A stretch of DNA of 64,000 nucleotides from an uncultured Clostridia bacterium (GTDB lineage: Bacteria > Bacillota > Clostridia > Christensenellales > Borkfalkiaceae). The stretch covers positions 62,001-126,000 of the forward strand of contig CALVLV010000001.1 of the NCBI GenBank assembly GCA_944341075.1, written 5' to 3'. The notes beneath the pieces are model-generated. The model had not been told where the DNA came from. It searched no databases and was given only the letters and a program-made list of their open reading frames with translations. The position numbers and the translations under genes were made by a program. Of this stretch, positions 50,473 to 58,853 are shown in pieces (the stretch's first letter is position 1; each line of letters opens with the position of its first letter).

Positions 50473-50679
50473 TTATGCCCGCCTGCCTATAAGTTCATCT
50501 ACCGTGACGTCGAAAAAATCTGCTATACGCCACAGGTCGGCGATGTCAGGTTCCACCTTTCCGCTCTCCCAGTAAGAGACCTTGCGCTGCGTAGTGCCCA
50601 GCCCTTGGGCAAGGGCGCCCTGAGTGAGATTTGCCCCTGAGCGCAGTGCCTTTAAGTTTTGCGAAAACCTGACTTCCAT
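50473..50679 (-). CDS. Xre-family repressor, small, probably leaderless
   Basis: 68 residues: a single HTH_3 domain, MEVRFSQNLKALRSGANLTQGALAQGLGTTQRKVSYWESGKVEPDIADLWRIADFF, ending VDELIGRR. The start is the ATG at 50679. No ribosome site precedes it; a TATAAT (50687-50692, minus strand) lies seven bases before the codon, so the mRNA may be leaderless. It faces a strong divergent promoter with an AGACA/TGTCT dyad. Confidence 0.88.
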   Translation of the reverse strand: MEVRFSQNLKALRSGANLTQGALAQGLGTTQRKVSYWESGKVEPDIADLWRIADFFDVTVDELIGRRA

Positions 50680-50713
50680 ACGCAAAATTATAGACAAAAT
50701 CTTTCTTAAATAG

Positions 50714-50742
50714 TTGACTTAGACAGTTTTTGTCTGTATAAT
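50714..50742 (+). promoter_or_regulatory. Strong promoter with operator dyad in its spacer
   Basis: TTGACT (50714-50719), 17 bases, TATAAT (50737-50742). The spacer contains the inverted repeat AGACA-N5-TGTCT (50721-50735). This is an ideal target for the divergent Xre repressor. Confidence 0.8.
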
Positions 50743-50747
50743 ACATA

Positions 50748-50846
50748 TGACAACCTTTGGTACGGCTGTTTCAGTTTACAGCCTTCAAAAAAATTGTTTG
50801 TCAGATCATAGCCGCGCGCGCAGACCACTGCGCGCGCGGCTATTAT
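50748..50846 (+). ncRNA. Candidate ~100-nt small RNA under Xre control
   Basis: From the predicted start near 50748 to the end of a hairpin. Two stem-loops: GGCTGT/ACAGCC (50764-50783) and ATAGCCGCGCGCGCA/TGCGCGCGCGGCTAT (50808-50843), separated by an A-rich single strand. The last hairpin is terminator-like but has only TATTATT after it. A 55-codon open frame (50747-50914) starts too close to the -10 and has no ribosome site. An sRNA is inferred; an antisense or peptide role is possible. Confidence 0.5.
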
Positions 50847-50917
50847 TGCAGAATATTACACCATATGCCAAAAATTTGCCCACCGATATAGACAAAACGG
50901 AACATATATGGTAAAAT

Positions 50918-51658
50918 ATGGATATGAACAACATAGTTTACGCAGGCAGGGACGGCGCGCGCGCCGAAGAGCTTGCCGCAACAAAAAAATACTGGCAATT
51001 TATAAGGTGCGCCGCGCGCGGCGAGCTTAAAACGGCAAAACACCGCGAAAATTATGCGCGCGGGGACATACTTATAATACCCCCGCTGTGCGACTTTGAA
51101 AGGAGCGCCGCGGGCATTGGCGAGAGCTACATATTTATGGACGGCACGGCCCTGCCGTTCAGACAGCCCGCTGCCGTGCCCGACGAACAGGGCGGCGGCA
51201 TTGCCCATGCGTTTGCGCAGGCAGAGCGGTATTACGCCATGCAGAGCCTGAAGGCGGCGGCGGTGCTCGGCTGCCTGGGCGACCTTATTATAAACTACAT
51301 TGTGATGCAGACCGAGCGCAGCGCCTATTCACCGCCCGTGAAGCTGGTGCGCGCCGACATAGACGCCAACGTGAGCAACCCCGCCTATGCGCTGGACGGC
51401 TTTTTGCGGGCGCTGCCGCTGAACGGCGACTATGTACGCAAACTTTTTAAAAAGGAGACGGGCGTTACCCCGCACGACTACCTTTTGGGCGAGCGCATGA
51501 AGCTGGCGGCAAGGCTGATAGTCAGCGGCATGAGCAACCAGTACAGCAGGTATTCCGTGGGGCAGATAGCCGAGATGTGCGGGTTTGCCGACCCGCTGTA
51601 CTTTTCGCGCGTGTTCAAAAAATACTACGGCTGCGCGCCCAGCGAATACGGCAGATAA
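50918..51658 (+). CDS. AraC-family transcriptional regulator
   Basis: 246 residues. The N-terminal 130 form a small effector domain (RGDILIIPPLCDFERSA ... cupin-like strands). The C-terminal 100 hold two HTH motifs: NGDYVRKLFKKETGVTPHDYLLGERMKLAARLI and SVGQIAEMCGFADPLYFSRVFKKYYGCAPSEYGR, the AraC signature. Convergent with the pectin-oligosaccharide operon and its likely activator. ATG at 50918, or 50924; ribosome site weak. Confidence 0.9.
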   Translation: MDMNNIVYAGRDGARAEELAATKKYWQFIRCAARGELKTAKHRENYARGDILIIPPLCDFERSAAGIGESYIFMDGTALPFRQPAAVPDEQGGGIAHAFAQAERYYAMQSLKAAAVLGCLGDLIINYIVMQTERSAYSPPVKLVRADIDANVSNPAYALDGFLRALPLNGDYVRKLFKKETGVTPHDYLLGERMKLAARLIVSGMSNQYSRYSVGQIAEMCGFADPLYFSRVFKKYYGCAPSEYGR

Positions 51659-51662
51659 ATTG

Positions 51663-51740
51663 ACCCATATATATGCCGCGACTGTTAAAATTCACCCGCA
51701 TATATGCCGTTGCTGTTAAAATTCACCCGCATATATGGCA
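51663..51740. repeat. 31-base tandem repeat, two full units plus part
   Basis: Units ctgttaaaattcacccgcat + atatg start near 51682 and 51713 (period 31), preceded by a partial unit CCCATATATATGCCG. The rest of 51741-51910 is AT-rich without a gene. Confidence 0.7.
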
Positions 51741-51910
51741 TATTTATTTTTGCTTACTAATTGTAAAAACATGCAGGCAGCGCCATGCAGACGTAAATAA
51801 ATTGCAGCTAACTGCACACAGATACATTTTACCATGTTTTATATGCATAATTTATGCAAAAATTCAAAGTTAAATGTGCGATATATGAGATGACGGCGGA
51901 GTAAAGCAAA

Positions 51911-51951
51911 GCCGCCGCGGCTGCACCGCGGCGGCTTATGCTTTTTAAAAA
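51911..51951. terminator. Bidirectional terminator of the pectin operon and araC
   Basis: GCCGCCGCGG / CCGCGGCGGC with CTGCA loop, then TTATGCTTTTT on plus and TTTGCTTTA on minus. Confidence 0.85.
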
Positions 51952-51969
51952 AGGAGTATATAGGTGAAC

Positions 51970-53130
51970 TTATTGCGCAGAGCCGGATCTGAGCTGCAAA
52001 AGTTCGGTATATGCCATAACGAACGGGCCAGTGCCCTTTGCGTCGTTTTCCACGACCGGTTCAGAGATATAATATTCAAAACTGCCGTCGCGGCGGCGGT
52101 TGCTTTCGGGGCCGAGCCCCGCCATGAGGCAGATGCCGCCCAGGTTGAGCTTTCCGTCGCGTTCGGTGAGGTATTTTTTGCAGATGCCGTTGAACACCCG
52201 TTCGCCCACGGCGGCAAAGAGGCCGTCCACTATGCCCAGGCGCGCGCCCTTCATCATGGCGTAAGCTATCATGGCGCTGCCCGAAGTTTCAAGGTAGTTG
52301 CCCTGCCTGCCGCCCTGATCTACGACCTGCCAGAACATGCCGCCATCGCCGTCTATATACTGCTCCAGCCCCTCTATGGTGTCGCTAAATATTTCCACAA
52401 GTTCGGCCTTCAGGTCTTCGTGCCCGTCAAAATAGCCGATCACGTCCACAAGGCCCACGGTATACCAGCCGACGGCGCGCAGCCAGAAGCTTTTGGAAAG
52501 GCCCGTGGCCTTATCCGCCCAAAAGGCGCGCTTAGAGCAGTCCCAGCCGTGGTAATACAGGCGCTTTTGCCTGTCATACATGTATTTATACACGTTTTTG
52601 AACTGCGAAACTATGTCGGCATAGTTTTTGCAGCCGTTGAACTCAGTTTCGTAGCGGGTGTAGAACACCTGCGCCATGTACAGCCCGTCCAGCCAAACCT
52701 GGTCGGGGTAGATAAGCTTGTGCCAAAAGTTGCCCGTTACGGTGCGCGGCTGCTTTTGCAACTGACTGTACAGAAGGTCTGCCGCCCTTTTATACTTTTG
52801 TTTGCCCGTTTCGCGGTACAAATCGAAGAGTATGCGGCCCTCGTTTATGTTGTCAACATTGTAAGTTTCAAGCTCGTAGCCGCGTATTCCGCCGTCCTCA
52901 AAAACGTAGTAGTCGACGAACCTGTCTATAAAGTCGAGGTACTTTCTGTCGCCCGTGATGCCGTACATGGAGTAGAGCGACGTCATCATGCAGCCGTCTA
53001 TATAGTTCCAGCCGGGCGCCTTGCCGTGGCGGATGTTCTCTATGTTCCACACGGGCGCCTCGGGCACGGTGTCGGCTATAAGTCGGTCTATATACCTGTC
53101 TATAAGCGAATAGTCCATCGGGTGCCTCAC
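51970..53130 (-). CDS. GH105 unsaturated rhamnogalacturonyl/glucuronyl hydrolase (YteR/YesR type)
   Basis: Removes the 4,5-unsaturated uronic acid from the non-reducing end of pectin or related oligosaccharides by hydration of the double bond. 386 residues forming an alpha6/alpha6 barrel, with GWNYIDGCMMTSLYSMYG, YPDQVWLDGLYMAQVF (catalytic Asp in 'DQ.W.D'), WLRAVGWYTVGLVDVI and YLETSGSAMIAYAM. No signal peptide: cytoplasmic. The GTG start at 53130 overlaps the upstream TGA (GTGA), so it is coupled to GH28. Last gene of the operon. Confidence 0.95.
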   Translation of the reverse strand: MRHPMDYSLIDRYIDRLIADTVPEAPVWNIENIRHGKAPGWNYIDGCMMTSLYSMYGITGDRKYLDFIDRFVDYYVFEDGGIRGYELETYNVDNINEGRILFDLYRETGKQKYKRAADLLYSQLQKQPRTVTGNFWHKLIYPDQVWLDGLYMAQVFYTRYETEFNGCKNYADIVSQFKNVYKYMYDRQKRLYYHGWDCSKRAFWADKATGLSKSFWLRAVGWYTVGLVDVIGYFDGHEDLKAELVEIFSDTIEGLEQYIDGDGGMFWQVVDQGGRQGNYLETSGSAMIAYAMMKGARLGIVDGLFAAVGERVFNGICKKYLTERDGKLNLGGICLMAGLGPESNRRRDGSFEYYISEPVVENDAKGTGPFVMAYTELLQLRSGSAQ

Positions 53131-54668
53131 TCTATTATAAGTTCGCCGCAGTTCTTTTCTATTATGTGGTCGCCCTCAACGCCGTCGAAGGTGACGTTTT
53201 TAAGCACTACCCTGTTCACGTTGTCTATATATATACCCTCCCTGCAGTATTCGCGCACGAACTCCAGCATGGCGGGCTTGAAGGGCTTGGCGTCCTTTTT
53301 GAAGCAAAAGCGCACGTTTTCAAGCGTGATCTCCTCTATGGGCTGTTCCACAAGCCCGTCGAAGTAGGCACACATGCACTCGCAGTCCACGCACTCTATG
53401 TCCCTGAAGTGGAACCTGCCCATGTAGGGCGTGCCGTCGTCTACGGGGCGGGGCTTGCGCGACCACACGAATTCGGTGTGCCCGTCGGGGTCGCAGAAGT
53501 AGTACATGTTTATAACGAGCGGCGTTATTACGTTTTCCATGCGGATATTTTCAAACAGCACGCCGTCTATAACGGCATACTTGCCCCTGCCGCGGCGCGT
53601 TTTTATGCGCAGGCCCCTGTCTGTATGCCTGAACAGGCACTGCTTTACCGTAAGGTTCTTCACCCCGCCCGACATTTCGCTGCCCAGCACTATGGCGCCG
53701 TGGCCGTCGCAGAACAGGTCGTTGCGCAGTGTGTGGCGGTTGGCGGGCGTTTTATACTTCATGCCCATGTACATCTTGCCCGACTTTATGGCCACGCAGT
53801 CGTCGCCGACCGAGAACGAGCAGCCTATTATATCTACCCTGTCGCAGCTTTCGGGGTCGAGCCCGTCGGTGTTGGGGCCTGTGTAGGGGTTGCGCACCTT
53901 TATATCGTAGAAGCCGAGGTTCTTTGAAAAGAAGGGGTGAAGGTTCCACGCCGCCGAATTTTTGCACGTTACGCCGTGGAACACAACGTTTTCGCACCTG
54001 TTAAGAAAGACAAGGCGGGGGCGGGCAACCTTTCTGCCCTTGGGCGTCGCCCACCACGTGGACTTATCGGCATTGCCGTCTATTGTGCCCTCGCCCACTA
54101 TGTTTATGTTATGCTGTCCGCGCGCGGAGATATATGACTGGTGGCAGTCGAAGGGGTCGCCCTCCCAGCTGGCGAGCACCTCCTCAGACCCGTCTTCATG
54201 GTATATTCGGGCGGGAACGAAGGGGTAGTCCTCCTCCCTTGTGCTGCCCAGCAGCGTGGCGCCACTTTCAAGCTCTAAGGTAATATCGCTCTTTAAAACG
54301 ATGGGGCGGGTGAGGTATGTGCCCTTGGGAAGGAGCACCCTGCCGCCCGCGGGGCAGCTGTCTATGGCCATCTGCACAAAATAGGTGTCGTCAGCCTTTC
54401 CGTCGCCCTTTGCGCCAAGTTCGCGCACGTTTATCACGGCCGTTTCCGCCCGGGTTTTAAAGCGGACGGTGCACTCGTCGCAGGATACGGTGACTGCATA
54501 CTCCGTGCCCGGCTGAAGGCCGAACAGAGAGAACACGTTGGTATCGGCCTCTCCCGCCTTTACGCCGTTTAAAAATATTTTATAGCCGCCGCCGGGGTGG
54601 CTGTACGGATTGGAATTATCAAATTCAAAGCAGGCGCTTGTTGAAGACGCGAACAACTTTTTGAACAT
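53127..54668 (-). CDS. GH28 polygalacturonase-family hydrolase with N-terminal FN3-like domain
   Basis: 513 residues. An FN3-like domain (about 8-75, ending in GLQPGTEYAVTVSCDECTVRFKT) precedes a right-handed beta-helix opening VINVRELGAKGDGKADDT. The catalytic motifs are complete: NTDGLDPESC (two Asp), VGDDCVAIKSG, GHGAIVLGSE and RIKTRRGRG. No signal peptide, so it should cleave imported oligogalacturonides or rhamnogalacturonan pieces inside the cell. Start ATG at 54668 behind AGGAGAG. Coupled to GH105. Confidence 0.95.
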   Translation of the reverse strand: MFKKLFASSTSACFEFDNSNPYSHPGGGYKIFLNGVKAGEADTNVFSLFGLQPGTEYAVTVSCDECTVRFKTRAETAVINVRELGAKGDGKADDTYFVQMAIDSCPAGGRVLLPKGTYLTRPIVLKSDITLELESGATLLGSTREEDYPFVPARIYHEDGSEEVLASWEGDPFDCHQSYISARGQHNINIVGEGTIDGNADKSTWWATPKGRKVARPRLVFLNRCENVVFHGVTCKNSAAWNLHPFFSKNLGFYDIKVRNPYTGPNTDGLDPESCDRVDIIGCSFSVGDDCVAIKSGKMYMGMKYKTPANRHTLRNDLFCDGHGAIVLGSEMSGGVKNLTVKQCLFRHTDRGLRIKTRRGRGKYAVIDGVLFENIRMENVITPLVINMYYFCDPDGHTEFVWSRKPRPVDDGTPYMGRFHFRDIECVDCECMCAYFDGLVEQPIEEITLENVRFCFKKDAKPFKPAMLEFVREYCREGIYIDNVNRVVLKNVTFDGVEGDHIIEKNCGELIIE

Positions 54669-54733
54669 ATTCTCTCCTGAATGAACGCAGGTTTATACAA
54701 AACACCCGCACATATGCCGCAAACAACGCGGTT

Positions 54734-55480
54734 TTACGCCGCCGTTTCGGGCGGGGCGGAGGCACCCGCCTTCTTTTCCCTGGCCCTTTTTACGGCGCGC
54801 TTTATTAAAAACACTATAAGATCCTTTACGCCTATGAACGCCATGTCTGCCACAAGGCAGAACACGCCGAACAGCAGCGGCTCTACGCCGCCGAAGTGCG
54901 GGCCGAATATCAGCCCGTACATAAGCCCCACCACATATGTAACCACAAGATAGTAGACTATGTTGGCAAAAAACGTCCAGAACTGTTTGAACGGGAAAGG
55001 GAACATCATAAAATAGTTGTATTCCTTCCTGTCCGACTCCATCATGCGGAATATGGGGTTTACGAAGCAGTCGACGAATATGCCCATGATGGCGCCGCAC
55101 AGCAGGTACAGCTCTATGCTCTGTATCCACGTATACGAACCGTCGTCGGCGGTGAAAAAGGTGCCCAGACCCATCAGCGCAAAGTAGCACACCGCGCCGA
55201 AGAACCAGAACTTTATGAACAGCGCCTTTACCCAGAATGGTATGGCCGAAAACTTATCGCGCTTGTAGGGGTCGAACTGCTTTTTGCCCTTTTTGTTGTC
55301 CTCGGTGACTTCGCCCGTAACTTCGGCTATGTTCATGGAGGGCAGGCTTTCGGGCGGGGCGTCCTCTTCCCCCCTGAGCGCGGCGACAAGCTCGTCCATC
55401 TCTTTGGTCTTCAGGTCATAAAAGTTTTCTATGGTCGTCTCTTTTTCGGGCGGCCTGTATTTCTTGTTCTTTTTTGCCAT
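54734..55480 (-). CDS. Accessory membrane protein D of the pectin operon, unknown
   Basis: 248 residues. A long hydrophilic N terminus (1-80, ENFYDLKTKEMDELVAALRGEE) precedes five or six transmembrane helices starting FWVKALFIKFWFFGAVCYFALMG, then IQSIELYLLCGAIMGIFVDCF. There is a basic Ala-rich tail. No family recognised. The ATG at 55480 lacks a good ribosome site, so the start is uncertain. A terminator-like hairpin 200 bases upstream separates it from gene C. Confidence 0.7.
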   Translation of the reverse strand: MAKKNKKYRPPEKETTIENFYDLKTKEMDELVAALRGEEDAPPESLPSMNIAEVTGEVTEDNKKGKKQFDPYKRDKFSAIPFWVKALFIKFWFFGAVCYFALMGLGTFFTADDGSYTWIQSIELYLLCGAIMGIFVDCFVNPIFRMMESDRKEYNYFMMFPFPFKQFWTFFANIVYYLVVTYVVGLMYGLIFGPHFGGVEPLLFGVFCLVADMAFIGVKDLIVFLIKRAVKRAREKKAGASAPPETAA

Positions 55481-55680
55481 TGATAACTGTGCGGGCGCAA
55501 TGCCCGCCGCATGGGCGCCGCTTACAAAGCGCGGCGCGCCGCACAAACCTCCATATTTCATTCAGAGCACGCGCGCCGTATGTTGCCGCCGTGCGCCTTG
55601 CATGTTTTTGCCCGCGCGTGCCGCGGGGCGCCTTTTTTGGCGTCTGTTTAAGGGCGCTTTTTCAGGGGCGCCTTTTTAAA

Positions 55681-55717
55681 AATAACCGACAAAAAACATT
55701 TTTTTTGCCGGTTATTC
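55681..55717 (-). terminator. Internal terminator or attenuator in the pectin operon
   Basis: On the minus strand AATAACCGGCAAAAAA / TTTTTTGTCGGTTATT with an AATG loop and trailing T. It lies between genes C and D and may lower expression of the distal D-GH28-GH105 genes. Confidence 0.7.
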
Positions 55718-55786
55718 TGTGATTAAAGTTGCAAAACCGCTGTGCCGAGGCCGAACCGATAGCAGCCTGCGGCAGGGCGGAAAGCC

Positions 55787-56416
55787 TCAGTCGGCGTCCT
55801 CCAGCTCCAGCGGGCCGCTCATTTCGCTCACGGTGGACTCCACTTCCTTTCTGGTGTTTATCTTCATAAGGCCCATCTTTATCAGCGGGGTGCATGCAAG
55901 CACCGCCGAAGAGAGCGCCACAAGCACTATGTGCGCGAGGAAGATATTTTCGGAAGCGTAATATTCGGGGGTGAGCGGACGGGTAGCCGCCGCGAACACG
56001 TCCTGCAACTCGAGATAGCAGATGATATCCATTGCTATCATCACCGCGGCGAACAGTCCCACCAGCACAAGCATTACCACGTTGGGCTTTTTGCGCTTGG
56101 GGAAGGCCTGCAGGTAGAGCACGAGGATGAGTATAGAGAACAGGAACACCACGAACGAGCACAGCGCGCTCCACTCTATTACGGGGTTTTCGCGGCCGCC
56201 GTACAGCATTTCTGCCACGGTGGAATAGGCTATCATGTACACGAGCGAGGTTATAACAAAGAATACCAGCGCAATGTTGCTGGGGCGGCGCTTTAAGTTT
56301 ACTATCTGCTTGCGCCCCCACTCCTTAAAGCCGGCTTTAAAGTTTGCCATCCTGTTCTTTTTGCCCTGTTCAGGCGGGGCTTGCTGTTCAACGACCATGT
56401 TTTCGTTTTCCGTCAT
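55787..56416 (-). CDS. Accessory membrane protein C of the pectin operon, unknown
   Basis: 209 residues, four transmembrane helices (about 45-70, 80-105, 115-135, 160-185) after a charged N terminus (NLKRRPSNIALVFFVITSLVYM) and before an acidic tail ending LELEDAD. No family recognised. Similar size, topology and basic N-terminal anchor to gene B, so they may be distant relatives. Start ATG at 56416 behind GAGGTGAAG, nine bases after the ATPase gene. Confidence 0.75.
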   Translation of the reverse strand: MTENENMVVEQQAPPEQGKKNRMANFKAGFKEWGRKQIVNLKRRPSNIALVFFVITSLVYMIAYSTVAEMLYGGRENPVIEWSALCSFVVFLFSILILVLYLQAFPKRKKPNVVMLVLVGLFAAVMIAMDIICYLELQDVFAAATRPLTPEYYASENIFLAHIVLVALSSAVLACTPLIKMGLMKINTRKEVESTVSEMSGPLELEDAD

Positions 56417-56424
56417 ACTTCACC

Positions 56425-57489
56425 TCACCTGATGGCCTTTGTGGTTTCAGCGTCGAAGAAGTGCATCTTTTCGGGGTCGAAACCTACCTTTATCATGTCG
56501 CCGTACTTATATCCGCACCATTCGGCGAACTTGCATACGACTATTTTTGTGCCGATCTTGCCGTGAACAAGCGTGTTCATGCCAAGGTTTTCGTTGTTTT
56601 CCACCCTGAAATCTACGGTGCCGTCCCTTACGATATTTTCGGGGCGGACGCCCAGGATTATCGGCTTGCCCTCGTAATCCTTCAAAAGCTCCCTCTGCCC
56701 TTCGGTGAGCGGGTATTCGAAGTTTGCGCTTACAAATCTGCCGCCCTCTATCTTGCCATCGAACATGTTCATGGGGGGAAGGCCTATGAAGGTTGCAACA
56801 AAGGTGTTGGCGGGCTTTTCGTACAGCTCTATGGGCCTGCCTATCTGCTGAACGTGGCCCATTGACATGCAGACTATTCTGTCGGCAAGCGTAAGGGCTT
56901 CGGTCTGGTCGTGCGTTACGTAGATTATGGTGGCGTTCAGCTTTTTGTGCAGGAGCATGAGTTCTCTGCGCATGGAGCCGCGCAGCTGCGCGTCGAGGTT
57001 AGAGAGCGGCTCGTCAAACAAAAAGACCTTAGGGTTGCGCACTATGGCGCGGCCCATTGCCACGCGCTGGCGCTGGCCGCCTGAAAGCTGGCGGGGCTTT
57101 TTGTTGAGCTGCGTCTTTAAATCGAGTATCTCTGCCGCAGCCATAACCTTGCGGTGGATAATTTCCTTTTTTTCTTTGCGGAGCGTGAGCGAGAAGGCCA
57201 TGTTCTCATACACGGTCATGTGGCCGTAGAGAGCATAGTTCTGGAACACCATGGCGATGTCCCTGTCTTTGGGGGGAAGGCGGGTGCAGTCCTTGCCGTC
57301 GATGACCAGCTGACCCTTTGAAATATCTTCCAGCCCCGCCACCATGCGCAGCGTTGTAGACTTGCCGCAGCCCGAGGGGCCTACCAGCACGATGAACTCG
57401 CCGTCGTTGATGTCCATATCGAAGTCATACACCGCCTGAACGCCGCCATCGTAAATTTTATCGAGGTGTCTTAAGTTAACTTCAGGCAT
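56425..57489 (-). CDS. ugpC: Sugar ABC transporter ATP-binding protein (MsmX/UgpC type)
   Basis: Energises the permease pair of this operon. 354 residues: Walker A GPSGCGKSTT (about 38), Q-loop MVFQNYALYGHMTV, signature LSGGQRQRVAMGRA (about 135), Walker B VFLFDEPLSN, switch His in YVTHDQTEALTLAD. A C-terminal OB/TOBE domain (about 240-354) is typical of the MalK/UgpC group. Many operons of this permease type borrow a genome-wide MsmX; here the ATPase is dedicated. Overlaps gene B by eight bases. Confidence 0.96.
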   Translation of the reverse strand: MPEVNLRHLDKIYDGGVQAVYDFDMDINDGEFIVLVGPSGCGKSTTLRMVAGLEDISKGQLVIDGKDCTRLPPKDRDIAMVFQNYALYGHMTVYENMAFSLTLRKEKKEIIHRKVMAAAEILDLKTQLNKKPRQLSGGQRQRVAMGRAIVRNPKVFLFDEPLSNLDAQLRGSMRRELMLLHKKLNATIIYVTHDQTEALTLADRIVCMSMGHVQQIGRPIELYEKPANTFVATFIGLPPMNMFDGKIEGGRFVSANFEYPLTEGQRELLKDYEGKPIILGVRPENIVRDGTVDFRVENNENLGMNTLVHGKIGTKIVVCKFAEWCGYKYGDMIKVGFDPEKMHFFDAETTKAIR

Positions 57490-58111
57490 TTTCTACCTCC
57501 CCGCTGTCTTTGGCGGCCTCTTCTTTGGCAGAAACTTCTGCAATGGCGCCCTCTACGGTGAACTTGCCCTCTGCAAGGCCCTTATTGAACGATTCGAGCT
57601 GAACGGCCCTTATATAGCCGGTGACCGCCGAGGCAAGTATGCAGCCCGCTGAAAGCACGAGATAGATTATGAGTATTGCCGAAAGCGAGGCGGGGCCGAG
57701 CGTTGCGCCGAAGTAGCGCACGGAGATGACGTTGGTGCCCGGGTCGAACAGCGTGCCGCCGCCGCGGGCGATATCTAAGGGATAGATAAATATTCTTACT
57801 ATCTGCACCACCGCCACGGCGAGCAGCAGCCAGCAGTATTTTTTGTTGTATACCTTTACGCCTTCAGACGCAAGGAAGGTGACGAGCAGAACCACAAGGT
57901 TGCACAGCACCGAAAGCCCTATAAGGGGGTTGGCGTACGTCTGATAATTCAGCCCGTAAAACAGCATTAAGTAAAGACAATTTATAAACAAGCCTAAAAG
58001 GGCCAGGCCGGAGGCAAGCTTATTGCGCTTATAGCGGAACACATCGGTTCTGATAATGTTTTCGCTGGTCATTTCGCGGTTTAAGCCGAGTTTTTCGCGA
58101 AGATCGAACAT
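57482..58111 (-). CDS. Accessory membrane protein B of the pectin operon, unknown
   Basis: 209 residues. DVFRYKRNKLASGLALLGLFINCLYLM opens the first of four helices; others at about 62-82, 92-110 and 140-165. A cytoplasmic tail GLAEGKFTVEGAIAEVSAKEE follows. No family recognised. Start ATG at 58111 behind GGAGG, immediately after gene A; overlaps the ATPase start. Confidence 0.75.
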   Translation of the reverse strand: MFDLREKLGLNREMTSENIIRTDVFRYKRNKLASGLALLGLFINCLYLMLFYGLNYQTYANPLIGLSVLCNLVVLLVTFLASEGVKVYNKKYCWLLLAVAVVQIVRIFIYPLDIARGGGTLFDPGTNVISVRYFGATLGPASLSAILIIYLVLSAGCILASAVTGYIRAVQLESFNKGLAEGKFTVEGAIAEVSAKEEAAKDSGEVENA

Positions 58112-58112
58112 A

Positions 58113-58718
58113 TTACGCCGCCTCCCTTACCGTATTGCCTGCAAGGAGGGCCTTTTCACCCTTCATCAGCTTTATTTTCCACAATAAGTTATATACAAGC
58201 GCGAGCGCGTCGGCTATTACTATAGCCGCTATTATGTAGCCTATAGTCCACATAGCAGTGTCGTCTCTGTATTCAAGTATCTGAACTACCTGGGTCTCTA
58301 TTATCTGCCTGTACGCCTCCCAGTCGACGTCGTTCACAAAGCCTGCGTGGCACGCAGCGGTGAGAGCGATTATCATTATGGCAGTTATTGCGGCAAAGGC
58401 TGCGGTGCCTATTACCGCCACATAGTTGGTCACGTAGTAGTTGCGCCTTTTGTTAGAGGCGGTTATATACATAAACGCCACCCAAAGCAGGAAAACTATG
58501 CCCATTGCAAGCAGCACCACGTTCACCGTCTGGCACAGGTCGTACAGATCGTCGGCATTTATAGGCGATCCGGTATACGTATATGCCGGCGAAATATATG
58601 TCAGTTTCGACATTGCGGAGATGGGCGTGCAGAACAGCAGGGCGTATACTATGCACAGCGCGCTTATTATAAGCGAGACCAGCGTAAGTATCTTTTGAAA
58701 CCGCATCTGAGTTTTCAT
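58113..58718 (-). CDS. Accessory membrane protein A of the pectin operon, unknown
   Basis: 201 residues, four helices: MRFQKILTLVSLIISALCIV, VNVVLLAMGIVFLLWVAFMY, YVAVIGTAAFAAITAIMIIAL and WTIGYIIAAIVIADALALVY. An extracellular loop of about 30 residues (TYISPAYTYTGSPINADDL) lies between helices 1 and 2. No family recognised. Start ATG at 58718 behind AGGGGAA. Confidence 0.75.
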   Translation of the reverse strand: MKTQMRFQKILTLVSLIISALCIVYALLFCTPISAMSKLTYISPAYTYTGSPINADDLYDLCQTVNVVLLAMGIVFLLWVAFMYITASNKRRNYYVTNYVAVIGTAAFAAITAIMIIALTAACHAGFVNDVDWEAYRQIIETQVVQILEYRDDTAMWTIGYIIAAIVIADALALVYNLLWKIKLMKGEKALLAGNTVREAA

Positions 58719-58853
58719 ATCATTTCCCCTGAAAAGTTTTGCGGTGCGCCCGCCCGGGGCGGGCGCACACAGCAAAAACAGAAGTTACCTTTTTATTGCG
58801 GGGCGGGCAGGGAACCGCCCGCCGCCGCTTACGTTTTTTAAACCTTAAGTTTA

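Noticed and set aside
50747..50914. 55-codon peptide downstream of the Xre-controlled promoter
   Set aside because: The ATG is four bases past the -10, probably outside the transcript, there is no ribosome site, and the frame runs through the GC-rich hairpin.
51663..51740. Possible CRISPR remnant
   Set aside because: The repeats are contiguous without spacers and no cas genes are present.
51964..53367. 467-codon open frame on the plus strand opposite GH105/GH28
   Set aside because: It mirrors the real genes, is rich in Val/Ala/His/Tyr as antisense of GC-rich coding DNA usually is, and has no ribosome site or family.
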